DNA from: Myxococcales bacterium | GTDB lineage: Bacteria > Myxococcota_A > Polyangia > Haliangiales > Haliangiaceae | Length of the DNA: 64,000 bases | Direction: 5' to 3' | NCBI GenBank assembly: GCA_016720595.1 | Contig: JADKKI010000005.1 | Coordinates: 269,527 to 333,526 of the forward strand | Shown: positions 54,518 to 62,362 of the stretch, piece after piece | Layout: each line of letters opens with the position of its first letter | How positions within the stretch are numbered: the first letter of the stretch is position 1 | The notes under the pieces: generated by a model | The model's input: only the letters and a program-made list of their open reading frames with translations | Database searches by the model: none | Told to the model about the DNA's origin: nothing | Position numbers and translations under genes: made by a program

Positions 54518-57469
54518 CTACGCACCGAGCAGGCGTAGGTACGCACCGCGGATGTCGTGCTGCCACCTCTCCACGTGCTCGAGCAGCACGCCGCCGTCGG
54601 GATAGCCCGATCGCCGCGCGAGCTTGTCGAGCTCGTCACGTGCTTCGGGCAAGCGCTGGATCGGCTGATCGTGCACGACGCGCATCCGGTGCTCGATCTT
54701 GCGCAGGAACCGGTAGCCCTGATCGAGGAGCTCGAGCTCGCGCGGAGGTGCGATGCCAAGCGTTGCCGCGGCGCGTAGCGCACCTTCGGTGCTGGTGGTG
54801 CGCAGCTCCGCGTGGGCGTGCCCGTGGACCAGCTGCAGATACTGCGCGGCGAACTCGATGTCCATCACACCACCTGCACCCGTCTTGAGATCGCCGGTCG
54901 CACCGAGCTCGCGCTCGATCTTGTCGCGCATCTTCTTGATCTCGTCCGCGACCATCCGCGGATCGCTCGGCGGCGCACCGTACACGGTCTGCTCCGCGAT
55001 CTGCTCGACAAGGAGCCCCAGCGCTCGATCGCCCGCCACCGCGCGCAGCTTCGTCAGCGCTTGCCGCTCCCACAGACGCGCGTCCTGGCTGTGATAGCGG
55101 CGCCAGCCCGCCAGCGAGGTCACGAGCAGGCCCTGACTCCCCGCAGGACGCAGCCGCGTATCCACCTCGTACAGCCGTCCGCGCGGCGTACGCTGGCGAA
55201 GCGCGCCGAGCAGCCGCTGCGCCCAGCGCGAGAACCACTCGATCGTGGACAGCGGCCTGGGGCCATCGGATTCACCGTCGTCGTCGCTCGAGCCGCGGCT
55301 CTCGTACACGAACACCACGTCAAGATCGGCCGCGTATCCGAGCTCGCGCCCGCCGAGCTTCCCGAGGCCGAGCACCGCGAGCCGCGCCTCGCCTCGCGGC
55401 CGTCCATGCTGGATCACCAGGGGCGCCTCGACGAGCGACAGGGCACGCTCGAGGCACGCCTCCGCGATCGTCGTCAGCTCGCCACACACGGCGAGCGGAT
55501 CGAGCGCCCCGGCGAAGTCCGCGAGGCCGACCCGGAGCACGTGACCGTTCTTGACCTCGGCCATGGCGCCCCACAGCGCCTCGGGATCCGCGTGATCGAC
55601 CGTGGCGAGCCGAACGTCGAGCTCGGTCGCGAGCTGCGCCACCGAGCGCGTCGTCGGCGTCAGGCCGAACTGCACCAGCAGATCGATCAGCTCGGGGGTG
55701 TCGAGCAGCGTCCGCGCGAGGTACGCGCTCGCGCCGAACAGTGATCCGAGGAGGCGGACGATCGCAGGATTCTCGTCGAGCAGCCGCCACACACTCCACG
55801 CGCCACCGCGCCGCGCGATCAGCTCGCCGAGGAACCGCAGCGCCTGATCGGGATCCGCCGAGGTCGCGAGCTCGGCGAGCAGCGCTCCGCCGAGGCGCGC
55901 GGTGCGCTCGGTGGCGCTCGGCGACAGCGGCGAGCCCGGATTGCGGCGCGCACGCGCGAGCTCTGCGCTGGCGGCGGTGACGTCGCGGAACCCGAGCCGG
56001 GTGAGGGCCGCCGCCTCCTCGTCGGAGGTCAGCTCGCCACCGAGGATCGCCGTCACCTCCGGGTTCTCGTCGGCCGGGTCGCCGAGCGTGACGAACAGCC
56101 GTGACACCGCGGCGGTGTGCTTGACCAGGTCGATCGCGAACGCGACGTCAGAGCGATAGCCGAGCCGGCGCGCGAGACGCTGCCGTGCGACATCATCCTC
56201 GGGCACCGTCTGGGTCTGCAGCCCCGCCTCGAGCTGCAGCACGTGCTCGGCGTGGCGCATCCAGCGATACGCGCGCCACAGGGCCTGGTGCTCGTCGTCG
56301 GTGACCAGCCCGGCGAACTGCAGCGCGTCGAGCGCCGCGAGCGTGCCGCGCTGGCGCAGCTGCGGGTGCTTGCCGGCGTGGATCAGCTGGAGCGCCTGCA
56401 CGAAGAACTCGATCTCGCGGATGCCACCTTCGCCATTCTTCAGATCGAAGCCCGCGGGCTCTCCCGCGAACGCCCCACGGCGCGGGCGGACGAGCTCGCG
56501 CTTGATCCGCCGGTTGAGGTCGCGCACATCGTCGAGCACGGTCGGCGAGACCAGCCGCGGGAACACGAACGGGCGCAGCGTCGCGAGGCACTCCGCACCG
56601 AGCCCTGGATCCCCGGCGCACGCCCTTGCCTTGATCCAGGCCTGACGCTCCCACGGGCGGCCGAACGTCTCGTAGTAGCGCTCCATCTGCGCGAGCGAGT
56701 TCGCGATCGCGCCCCTCGCACCCTCGGGCCGCAGGCGCAGATCCACACGGAACACGATGTCGTCGCTGGTCGCCTCCGAGAGCGCCGAGGTGACCTGCGT
56801 GCACAGCTTCGCGAAGTACTCGTGGAGCGAGATCCCACCGGCCTCCCCCTGATCCGAGGTGTAGACGTAGATCACGTCGACGTCGGACGCGAAGTTGAGC
56901 TCCTCGCCACCGAGCTTGCCCATCCCGATCACGCAGAGCACGGCCTCGCGCTCCGCGCCCAGATCATCGGTGTAGATCGGCGGTCCATAGCGAGCGCGCA
57001 GCTCCGCCCCGTGGAACGCGATCGCCGCATCGAAGCAGGCATCCGCGAGCCGCGCGAGCTCTCGGCCGACCTCGGTGTCGAGGCCGAGCTCGAGCTCGCG
57101 CGCGCCGAGCCGCACCAGCTCGTCCCCCCGCAGCCGGCGCAGCGCCGCGCGCAGCTCCGTGCCGGTGGTCACGCCGGCGACCATGGCGGCGACCTCCTGG
57201 ATCAGGACCTCCCGGGGCTTTTCGCGCTGGAGGTACGGATCGGTGGCGACCCTGACCAGACGGTGAGGGTCCCGGGTCAGGAGCGTGGCCAGGTAGGGGG
57301 CCGCCTGACAGGCCAACGTCGCGACCTGGCGTGCGGCGGGGGCCAACCCGTCGAGATCCAGGCCCGTTTGCGCCGCGGCCTCGAACAGCCGCTCGGCCCG
57401 CCGCAGCGCGTCCCCCTCGTCCGGCGCACCGCGCGCGAGATCGTCGGGGACCCACACGCCCGACAGCAT
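54518..57469 (-). CDS. glnE: Bifunctional glutamine synthetase adenylyltransferase/deadenylase
   Basis: About 983 residues from the ATG at 57469; a TTG at 57502 would add 11. Two nucleotidyltransferase halves are clear: GMGKLGGEELNFASDVDVIY (deadenylylase side, residues about 180-205) and GLGKLGGRELGYAADLDVVF (adenylylating side, about 700-725), each with its GlnD/GlnE helical partner (EGGIREIEFFVQALQLIH; GGVMDIEFAAQYLQLVHG). GlnE sets glutamine synthetase activity in response to PII and glutamine. glnA and PII genes are outside the window. Divergent from dnaJ with 52 bases between starts. Confidence 0.95.
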   Translation of the reverse strand: MLSGVWVPDDLARGAPDEGDALRRAERLFEAAAQTGLDLDGLAPAARQVATLACQAAPYLATLLTRDPHRLVRVATDPYLQREKPREVLIQEVAAMVAGVTTGTELRAALRRLRGDELVRLGARELELGLDTEVGRELARLADACFDAAIAFHGAELRARYGPPIYTDDLGAEREAVLCVIGMGKLGGEELNFASDVDVIYVYTSDQGEAGGISLHEYFAKLCTQVTSALSEATSDDIVFRVDLRLRPEGARGAIANSLAQMERYYETFGRPWERQAWIKARACAGDPGLGAECLATLRPFVFPRLVSPTVLDDVRDLNRRIKRELVRPRRGAFAGEPAGFDLKNGEGGIREIEFFVQALQLIHAGKHPQLRQRGTLAALDALQFAGLVTDDEHQALWRAYRWMRHAEHVLQLEAGLQTQTVPEDDVARQRLARRLGYRSDVAFAIDLVKHTAAVSRLFVTLGDPADENPEVTAILGGELTSDEEAAALTRLGFRDVTAASAELARARRNPGSPLSPSATERTARLGGALLAELATSADPDQALRFLGELIARRGGAWSVWRLLDENPAIVRLLGSLFGASAYLARTLLDTPELIDLLVQFGLTPTTRSVAQLATELDVRLATVDHADPEALWGAMAEVKNGHVLRVGLADFAGALDPLAVCGELTTIAEACLERALSLVEAPLVIQHGRPRGEARLAVLGLGKLGGRELGYAADLDVVFVYESRGSSDDDGESDGPRPLSTIEWFSRWAQRLLGALRQRTPRGRLYEVDTRLRPAGSQGLLVTSLAGWRRYHSQDARLWERQALTKLRAVAGDRALGLLVEQIAEQTVYGAPPSDPRMVADEIKKMRDKIERELGATGDLKTGAGGVMDIEFAAQYLQLVHGHAHAELRTTSTEGALRAAATLGIAPPRELELLDQGYRFLRKIEHRMRVVHDQPIQRLPEARDELDKLARRSGYPDGGVLLEHVERWQHDIRGAYLRLLGA

Positions 57470-57472
57470 AGC

Positions 57473-57501
57473 TTGACAGACTCCCGGGCCCGTCTTACCC
57501 A
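57473..57501 (+). promoter_or_regulatory. Putative sigma-70 promoter of dnaJ
   Basis: A perfect TTGACA at 57473-57478, a 17-base spacer, and a weaker TACCCA at 57496-57501. It would start transcription near 57508, giving a leader of about 14 bases before the dnaJ ATG. It is the only clear -35 seen at a gene start in the window. Confidence 0.5.
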
Positions 57502-57521
57502 AGGTGCTGATTCTTCACGCC

Positions 57522-58634
57522 ATGCGAGATCTGTACGAAGTCCTTGGAGTCGAGAAGCAGGCCAGCGCCGGCGATCTCAAGAAGGCCTATTACAAGCTGG
57601 CCAAGCAGTACCACCCGGATCACAACCCGGACGACAAGGAAGCCGAAGAGAAGTTCAAGGAAGCCGCGAGCGCGTACCAGATCCTGTGCGACGAGGATCA
57701 GCGCGCGCGCTACGACCGGTTCGGCTTCGACGGCATCCGCGGCGCGGGCGGCAACGCGAACGGCGCGGCGGGTTTCGGCAACGTCGAGGACATCTTCTCG
57801 GCGTTCGGCGATCTGTTCGGTGACTTCTTCGGCGGGCGCGGTGGTGGTCAGCGTGGTCGTCAGGTGCCGCGCGGCGCCGACCTCCGCATCGATCTCAACC
57901 TGGCGTTCCCCGAGGCCGTGTGGGGCACCACCAAGGACGTCAAGGTCAGCCGCCAGGTCGGATGCAACTCGTGCAACGCCACCGGCGCCAAGCCCGGCAG
58001 CAAGGCCGAGACCTGCGCCACCTGCGCCGGCAAGGGACAGGTCGTCCACTCGCAGGGCTTCTTCATGGTGCAGACCACGTGTCCGCACTGCCGCGGCGCC
58101 GGCAAGGCGATCAAGGATCCGTGTGACGACTGCCGTGGTCGCGGCACCAAGGGCGAGACCGCGACGTTGACGGTCACCGTGCCCGCGGGCGTGGACGACG
58201 GCCAGACGCTGCGCCTCGCCAACAAGGGCGAGACCGCGCCGGGCGGCACCACCGGGCATCTCTATGTCGTGCTGCACGTGCAGGGCGACGAGCGGTTCCG
58301 CCGCGAGGGCGACGACATCCTCACCGAGATGCCGGTCAGCTTCGTCAAGGCGGCGCTCGGCGGCGAGCTCGAGGTGCACACGCTCGAGGACGGCTGCAAT
58401 GGCACCGCGACCATCGAGCTCAAGCCGGGCACCCAGCCGGGTGACGTGTTCGTGCGGCGCGGGCAGGGCGTGCCGCGCGTCGGCGAGTCCGGCCGTGGCG
58501 ATCAGGTGATCCAGTTCAAGGTCGAGATCCCGAAGAAGCTGTCGGGCAAGCAGGAAGCCCTGCTGCGCGAGCTCGCCACCGAGCTCGGCGAGGACGTCGC
58601 GGGCAAGCGCGGTCTCCTCGGTCGGAAGAAGTAG
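57522..58634 (+). CDS. dnaJ: Chaperone protein DnaJ
   Basis: 370 residues from the ATG at 57522. Type I DnaJ: J domain (1-70) with HPD at 31-33 in QYHPDHNPDD, a Gly/Phe-rich linker (GFGNVEDIFSAFGDLFG), four zinc-finger repeats (CNSCNATG, CATCAGKG, CPHCRGAG, CDDCRGRG), and the two substrate-binding barrel domains to the end. It stimulates DnaK ATPase and delivers unfolded proteins. dnaK and grpE are not in the window. The first zinc repeat has Ala where the consensus has Gly. Confidence 0.95.
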   Translation: MRDLYEVLGVEKQASAGDLKKAYYKLAKQYHPDHNPDDKEAEEKFKEAASAYQILCDEDQRARYDRFGFDGIRGAGGNANGAAGFGNVEDIFSAFGDLFGDFFGGRGGGQRGRQVPRGADLRIDLNLAFPEAVWGTTKDVKVSRQVGCNSCNATGAKPGSKAETCATCAGKGQVVHSQGFFMVQTTCPHCRGAGKAIKDPCDDCRGRGTKGETATLTVTVPAGVDDGQTLRLANKGETAPGGTTGHLYVVLHVQGDERFRREGDDILTEMPVSFVKAALGGELEVHTLEDGCNGTATIELKPGTQPGDVFVRRGQGVPRVGESGRGDQVIQFKVEIPKKLSGKQEALLRELATELGEDVAGKRGLLGRKK

Positions 58635-58638
58635 CGGC

Positions 58639-60264
58639 TCAGATCGCCGGGCACGACGGATCGGTCGTCACCGACAGATCGTCGACGAACGCCTCCTCCG
58701 CCGTGATCGCCTGGTAGCAGACCGGGCTCGCGAGCAGCGTGGACATCGCGAACGTGATCGTCTGGCGCTGGCCGACGAGGAGTGGCTGCAGGCAGATCAC
58801 CGCGCGGTGATACGCACCATCGTAGGTCAACACCGGCGAGGCGCCGAAGTTGGGCTTCGCGGTGAGCTGGTACGCCACGGGGGCCGGCGCCTTGTAGAAG
58901 AACGAGAGTGCGGGGCCGGCCGCGCCGACGGCCGGTGGCACCACGACATCTGCGACGAACGCTGGATCGTCGCAGATCCGGTCGATCCTCAGCTGGAGGA
59001 CGCCGCTCCCCGTGTGCGCGTTCAGCGGATCGTTCGTGACGCGAGCGGCCGACGAGCTCGCGGAGCCGAGGATCGTGCCCGCGTTCGCATAGGCGCCGAG
59101 GAGTGACGTCGCCACGGCCTCGAAGCCGGGGTTCGCGATCCCTGGATCGGTGCCGCAGCTCGGCTCGTTCACGACCTCGAGGTTGTCGTAGACCGCGGTC
59201 GCCGTCCCGGTGCCGTTCGATGCGAACGTGCTCGAGAACTCCGCCAGGTTCCCGCGCATCGAAGGAGGCAAGCACGCGGTCTGCCGACCAGGGGCCGCCG
59301 GCATCCACGCACCATCGGAGAAGCCTCCGCGGCTCCCACTCCCCACGTACGACATGGCTACACCGCCGGACGCACGCAGGTAGTACTGGATCGCAGGCGA
59401 CGGGACCTGCTCGGTACTCGGCACCGAGATCTTGGAGTTGCTCGCGCTGCCGTACAGGCCGCCGACGTTCAGGTTCACGCGAGCCCCGCGTGAGCCGGCC
59501 TCGCCGACGCCGTCCTCGATCATCCCCGTTCCGGTTCCGTTCTGATCGTCGTCGACGACGATCGTGAACCCCCACGCGCCTTCGCCTTCGGCATCACCGT
59601 TGAGCGTGGTGCCGGGCGCGGGGCACTCGCCGACCTCCGCGGGCTTGATCTCGACGTGATCGAACGCGACGCCACCCACGAACGCGGCGGGGTTGCAGCT
59701 CGGATCCCCGTCCCCGGCCACGAGCGAGAACACCCGTGCCATCCCGGGCTCGCCTTGCGCCTCGGGAGCGTAGGCGGAGGCGCCGAGGCAGCTGTGTCCG
59801 CCCGCAGACTTCCATCCGCTGCCGAACGAGAACGCACCGGCGCCGACCACCACCAGCGGCTCGCTGCGGGAGAACTTCGGCAACGTGACCGGCTGTGAGA
59901 GGCGCGACATCCCGCACACGGCCTGGCCGCTGAACACCGCCATCCCCAGGTCGATCGTCTGCGTGCCGGGGAACCGATCGGGCTCGATCGTCACGCCCGG
60001 CCCGGGATCCCAGCCCCCCGTCGTGGTGAACCCGGGATTGACGAGGAGCCCGCTCCACACGCACGCGCCGGCCTCGTCGACTGCGTAGCCCGGGGAGCAC
60101 GAACACGTGCCCTGGTCACACGACGTGACCGGATCGGTGCAGTCGCTGTCGATCTCGCACGCGCACCCATTGGCGCACTCCGCCGGCGCGACGGTGTCTC
60201 GACATCCGGTCGCGGCGAGGATCCACGTGACCACAACGGCGACCCGCCCACGACCGCACTGCAT
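58639..60264 (-). CDS. Large Cys-rich surface lipoprotein with lectin-like modules
   Basis: 541 residues from the second of two ATGs (60264), which lies 6 bases after TATCCT; the first at 60267 is only 3 away. Signal peptide ILAATGC (Cys21), then an EGF-like knob rich in paired Cys (CANGCACEIDSDCTD, CDQGTCSCSPGYAVD). Three beta modules follow, each opening with a short NPGF-type strand (LLVNPGFTTTGGWDPGPGVT; GIANPGFEAVATSLLG), as in carbohydrate-binding or discoidin-like domains. Probably exposed at the surface; partner unknown. Confidence 0.78.
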   Translation of the reverse strand: MQCGRGRVAVVVTWILAATGCRDTVAPAECANGCACEIDSDCTDPVTSCDQGTCSCSPGYAVDEAGACVWSGLLVNPGFTTTGGWDPGPGVTIEPDRFPGTQTIDLGMAVFSGQAVCGMSRLSQPVTLPKFSRSEPLVVVGAGAFSFGSGWKSAGGHSCLGASAYAPEAQGEPGMARVFSLVAGDGDPSCNPAAFVGGVAFDHVEIKPAEVGECPAPGTTLNGDAEGEGAWGFTIVVDDDQNGTGTGMIEDGVGEAGSRGARVNLNVGGLYGSASNSKISVPSTEQVPSPAIQYYLRASGGVAMSYVGSGSRGGFSDGAWMPAAPGRQTACLPPSMRGNLAEFSSTFASNGTGTATAVYDNLEVVNEPSCGTDPGIANPGFEAVATSLLGAYANAGTILGSASSSAARVTNDPLNAHTGSGVLQLRIDRICDDPAFVADVVVPPAVGAAGPALSFFYKAPAPVAYQLTAKPNFGASPVLTYDGAYHRAVICLQPLLVGQRQTITFAMSTLLASPVCYQAITAEEAFVDDLSVTTDPSCPAI

Positions 60265-60270
60265 CATCCG

Positions 60271-60276
60271 AGGATA
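60271..60276 (-). promoter_or_regulatory. Putative -10 element, large lipoprotein gene
   Basis: TATCCT on the minus strand, 6 bases before the ATG at 60264. The spacing is the reason for preferring the second ATG. Confidence 0.45.
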
Positions 60277-60333
60277 TCACCCCGTCGATCTCCCATGCCG
60301 TCGCGCTGCGTGATGCCGCGCACAGCCACGGGG

Positions 60334-61605
60334 CTACCGCGGTGGGACGAACAGCCGGATCTCGACGCGCCGGTTCGCGAGCCGGCCCTTGGGCTTGTCG
60401 TTGTCGGAGACCGCCTCCTCGGCACCGTGGCCCTCGACGTTGATCCGCGGTGCGGCGACGCCGATCCCGACCAGCGCTTGCTTCACCGCTTCGGCGCGTG
60501 CGCGCGACAGATCCGCCGCGAGCGCCTCGAGGTCCGGCGGTGGTGCGCCGGCCGTGGTGTCGGCGAACTGCTTCGCCTCTACGTTGTCGGTGTGGCCGAT
60601 CAGCACGACCTTGATCGACGGATGGTCGGCCATGATCTTCGCGATCTTTCCGAGGTTGCCCATCGCGGAGTCGCGGACCGCCGTCTCGCCTTCGGCGTAG
60701 AGCAGGCCCTCGATGGTGCCGCGCAGGTTGTCGACCTCGAGCGGCACCGTGTCGGGACAGCCGTCGTCATCCTCGTAGCCGTTGTAGGTCTCGGGCACGC
60801 TCGGGCAGCGGTCCGCGATGTCGAGGACCTTGTCGAGATCGTTGTCGATGTCGGGACAGCCGTCGAGATCGTCGAACCCGTCGGCGTCCTCCTCGCGATC
60901 CGGGCAGGCGTCCTTGGCGTCGGGGATCCCGTCCTGATCACGATCGGAGATCAGGCCATCGGGCAGCTGCTCGGTGGCGCGCTTCGCGGGCTCTCCGATG
61001 TGGAGCTCGAGGCCGAACGAGAAGTCGAGCTCGGCCGCGATGTAGCGATCGATGCCAGGGAGCATCGACACGCGCGCGTCGAACCGCACCGTGAATCGCT
61101 TGCCAGTATCGAACCGCACGCCGCCACCGACGTAGCCGTCGCCGAGGATGTCGCTGTCGAACGTCTTGCGCGCCGACGACAGCGCGATCGGTGCGCCACC
61201 GCCGACCACGAGGAACGGCTGGAGCCGGCGCCCGGGCAGCAGCTCGAACCGGAGCTGCGCGCGGGGGTTCATCCAGAACACATCGGTCGCCGCGGCGGTC
61301 GGACCCGTGTTGCCGGCGCCCGCGCGGATCGGCTTGGTGCCGGTCGGGGCCAGGCCGAGCTCGAGCTCGGGGACCAGCCACGGGAAGAACGGACGGGCCA
61401 CGCGGAGGCCAAACTCGATGCCGTTGTCGAGCGACGGGTGTGCCGGGTTGTCCTCGATGTACCCGAGCTTGGAGTCGTCCGAGTACAGGCGAGGGCCGAA
61501 GAACAGGCCGAGCTGGGTCGGGTCCGCCGATGCGGGGGCCGCGCCCGTGACCGTCATTGCCAGCGTCATTGCCAGCGCCAGCGCGATCACGGCGGCTCGG
61601 TGCAT
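60334..61605 (-). CDS. OmpA-family outer-membrane protein with thrombospondin type 3 repeats
   Basis: 423 residues. Signal peptide to about residue 27 (MTVTGAAPASADP). Residues 28-210 form an eight-stranded barrel (LGLFFGPRLYSDDSKLGYIE, RLQPFLVVGGGAPIALS, FSFGLELHIGEP). A calcium-binding type 3 repeat stalk follows (DRDQDGIPDAKDACPDREED), then the OmpA-like peptidoglycan-binding domain (IKVVLIGHTDNVEAKQFADT, LSRARAEAVKQALVGIG, ANRRVEIRLFVPP). It anchors the outer membrane to the cell wall. TATACT stands 8 bases before the ATG. Confidence 0.92.
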   Translation of the reverse strand: MHRAAVIALALAMTLAMTVTGAAPASADPTQLGLFFGPRLYSDDSKLGYIEDNPAHPSLDNGIEFGLRVARPFFPWLVPELELGLAPTGTKPIRAGAGNTGPTAAATDVFWMNPRAQLRFELLPGRRLQPFLVVGGGAPIALSSARKTFDSDILGDGYVGGGVRFDTGKRFTVRFDARVSMLPGIDRYIAAELDFSFGLELHIGEPAKRATEQLPDGLISDRDQDGIPDAKDACPDREEDADGFDDLDGCPDIDNDLDKVLDIADRCPSVPETYNGYEDDDGCPDTVPLEVDNLRGTIEGLLYAEGETAVRDSAMGNLGKIAKIMADHPSIKVVLIGHTDNVEAKQFADTTAGAPPPDLEALAADLSRARAEAVKQALVGIGVAAPRINVEGHGAEEAVSDNDKPKGRLANRRVEIRLFVPPR

Positions 61606-61613
61606 CGCGCGCG

Positions 61614-61619
61614 AGTATA
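61614..61619 (-). promoter_or_regulatory. Putative -10 element, OmpA-family gene
   Basis: TATACT on the minus strand, five of six as the consensus, 8 bases before the ATG at 61605. Confidence 0.5.
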
Positions 61620-61640
61620 CCCGAGCGAGAGGGGCGCGGG

Positions 61641-61657
61641 CCTTACGTCCCCCTTAC
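61641..61657. promoter_or_regulatory. Candidate response-regulator binding site (11-base direct repeat)
   Basis: CCTTAC occurs at 61641-61646 and again at 61652-61657, exactly 11 bases apart, the spacing used by PhoB/OmpR-type regulators. It ends 12 bases before a CACGAT that lies 6 bases ahead of the response regulator GTG. This is the layout of an activator box that replaces a -35, and suggests autoregulation. Confidence 0.45.
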
Positions 61658-61681
61658 ACGGTGCCGTGGCACGATGTACGC

Positions 61682-62362
61682 GTGCGCATCCTCGTGGTCG
61701 AAGACGAACCCAGCCTCCGTGAGGGCATCGTCGATCTGTTGACCGGCGATGGGCACGAGGTCACCGCGGTGGGGGACGGTGTCCTGGGGGTGGAGGCCGG
61801 CCTCCGCGATCCGTTCGACGTCGTCCTGCTCGATCTGATGCTCCCGCGGCTCGATGGCATGGAGGTCTGCCGCCGCCTGCGTGCCGCCCGCCCCGGCACG
61901 CCGATCCTGATGCTGACCGCGCGCGGCTCCGAGGACGACAAGGTGCGCGGGCTCATGGAGGGCGCCGACGACTACGTGACCAAGCCGTTCTCCGCGCGCG
62001 AGCTGTTGGCGCGGGTGCGGGTGCTCGGCCGCCGCACGCCGGCGGGGGAGTCGCTCGACGAGGTGCAGGTCGATGGTGCCGTGATCGATCTCGCGCGCAT
62101 GGTGGTGGTGCGCGGCGAGCTGCGCACCACGCTGACGCCGCGCGAGGTCGGCATCGTGCGCTGGCTGTTCCGCCATCAGGACCGCGTGGTCACGCGCGCC
62201 GAGCTGCTCGAGCAGGTGTTCGGGCAGCGCGGAGATCTGCAGACGCGCGCCGTCGACATGGCGATCGCCGTGCTGCGGAAGAAGGTCGAGACCGATCCGG
62301 CGAAGCCGACGCTCATCATCTCGGTCAAGGGCGCGGGCTATGCGTGGAGGCACGCGAGGTGA
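61682..62362 (+). CDS. OmpR/PhoB-family response regulator
   Basis: 226 residues from a GTG at 61682. Receiver domain with the acidic pocket VVEDEP (Asp8), phospho-acceptor Asp51 in VVLLDLMLPRLDG, Thr79 and Lys101 (VTKPF). The C-terminal winged helix is complete: TLTPREVGIVRWLFRHQDRV, then the recognition helix RAVDMAIAVLRKKVE and the wing TLIISVKGAGYAWR. It overlaps the sensor kinase gene by GTGA. The adjacent divergent OmpA-family gene is a possible target. Confidence 0.95.
   Translation: MRILVVEDEPSLREGIVDLLTGDGHEVTAVGDGVLGVEAGLRDPFDVVLLDLMLPRLDGMEVCRRLRAARPGTPILMLTARGSEDDKVRGLMEGADDYVTKPFSARELLARVRVLGRRTPAGESLDEVQVDGAVIDLARMVVVRGELRTTLTPREVGIVRWLFRHQDRVVTRAELLEQVFGQRGDLQTRAVDMAIAVLRKKVETDPAKPTLIISVKGAGYAWRHAR

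Noticed and set aside
57470..57502. TTG at 57502 as the glnE start
   Set aside because: A rare start codon; the ATG at 57469 is as good by homology length. An AAGAAT 7 bases before the TTG keeps the option open, but not strongly enough to choose it.
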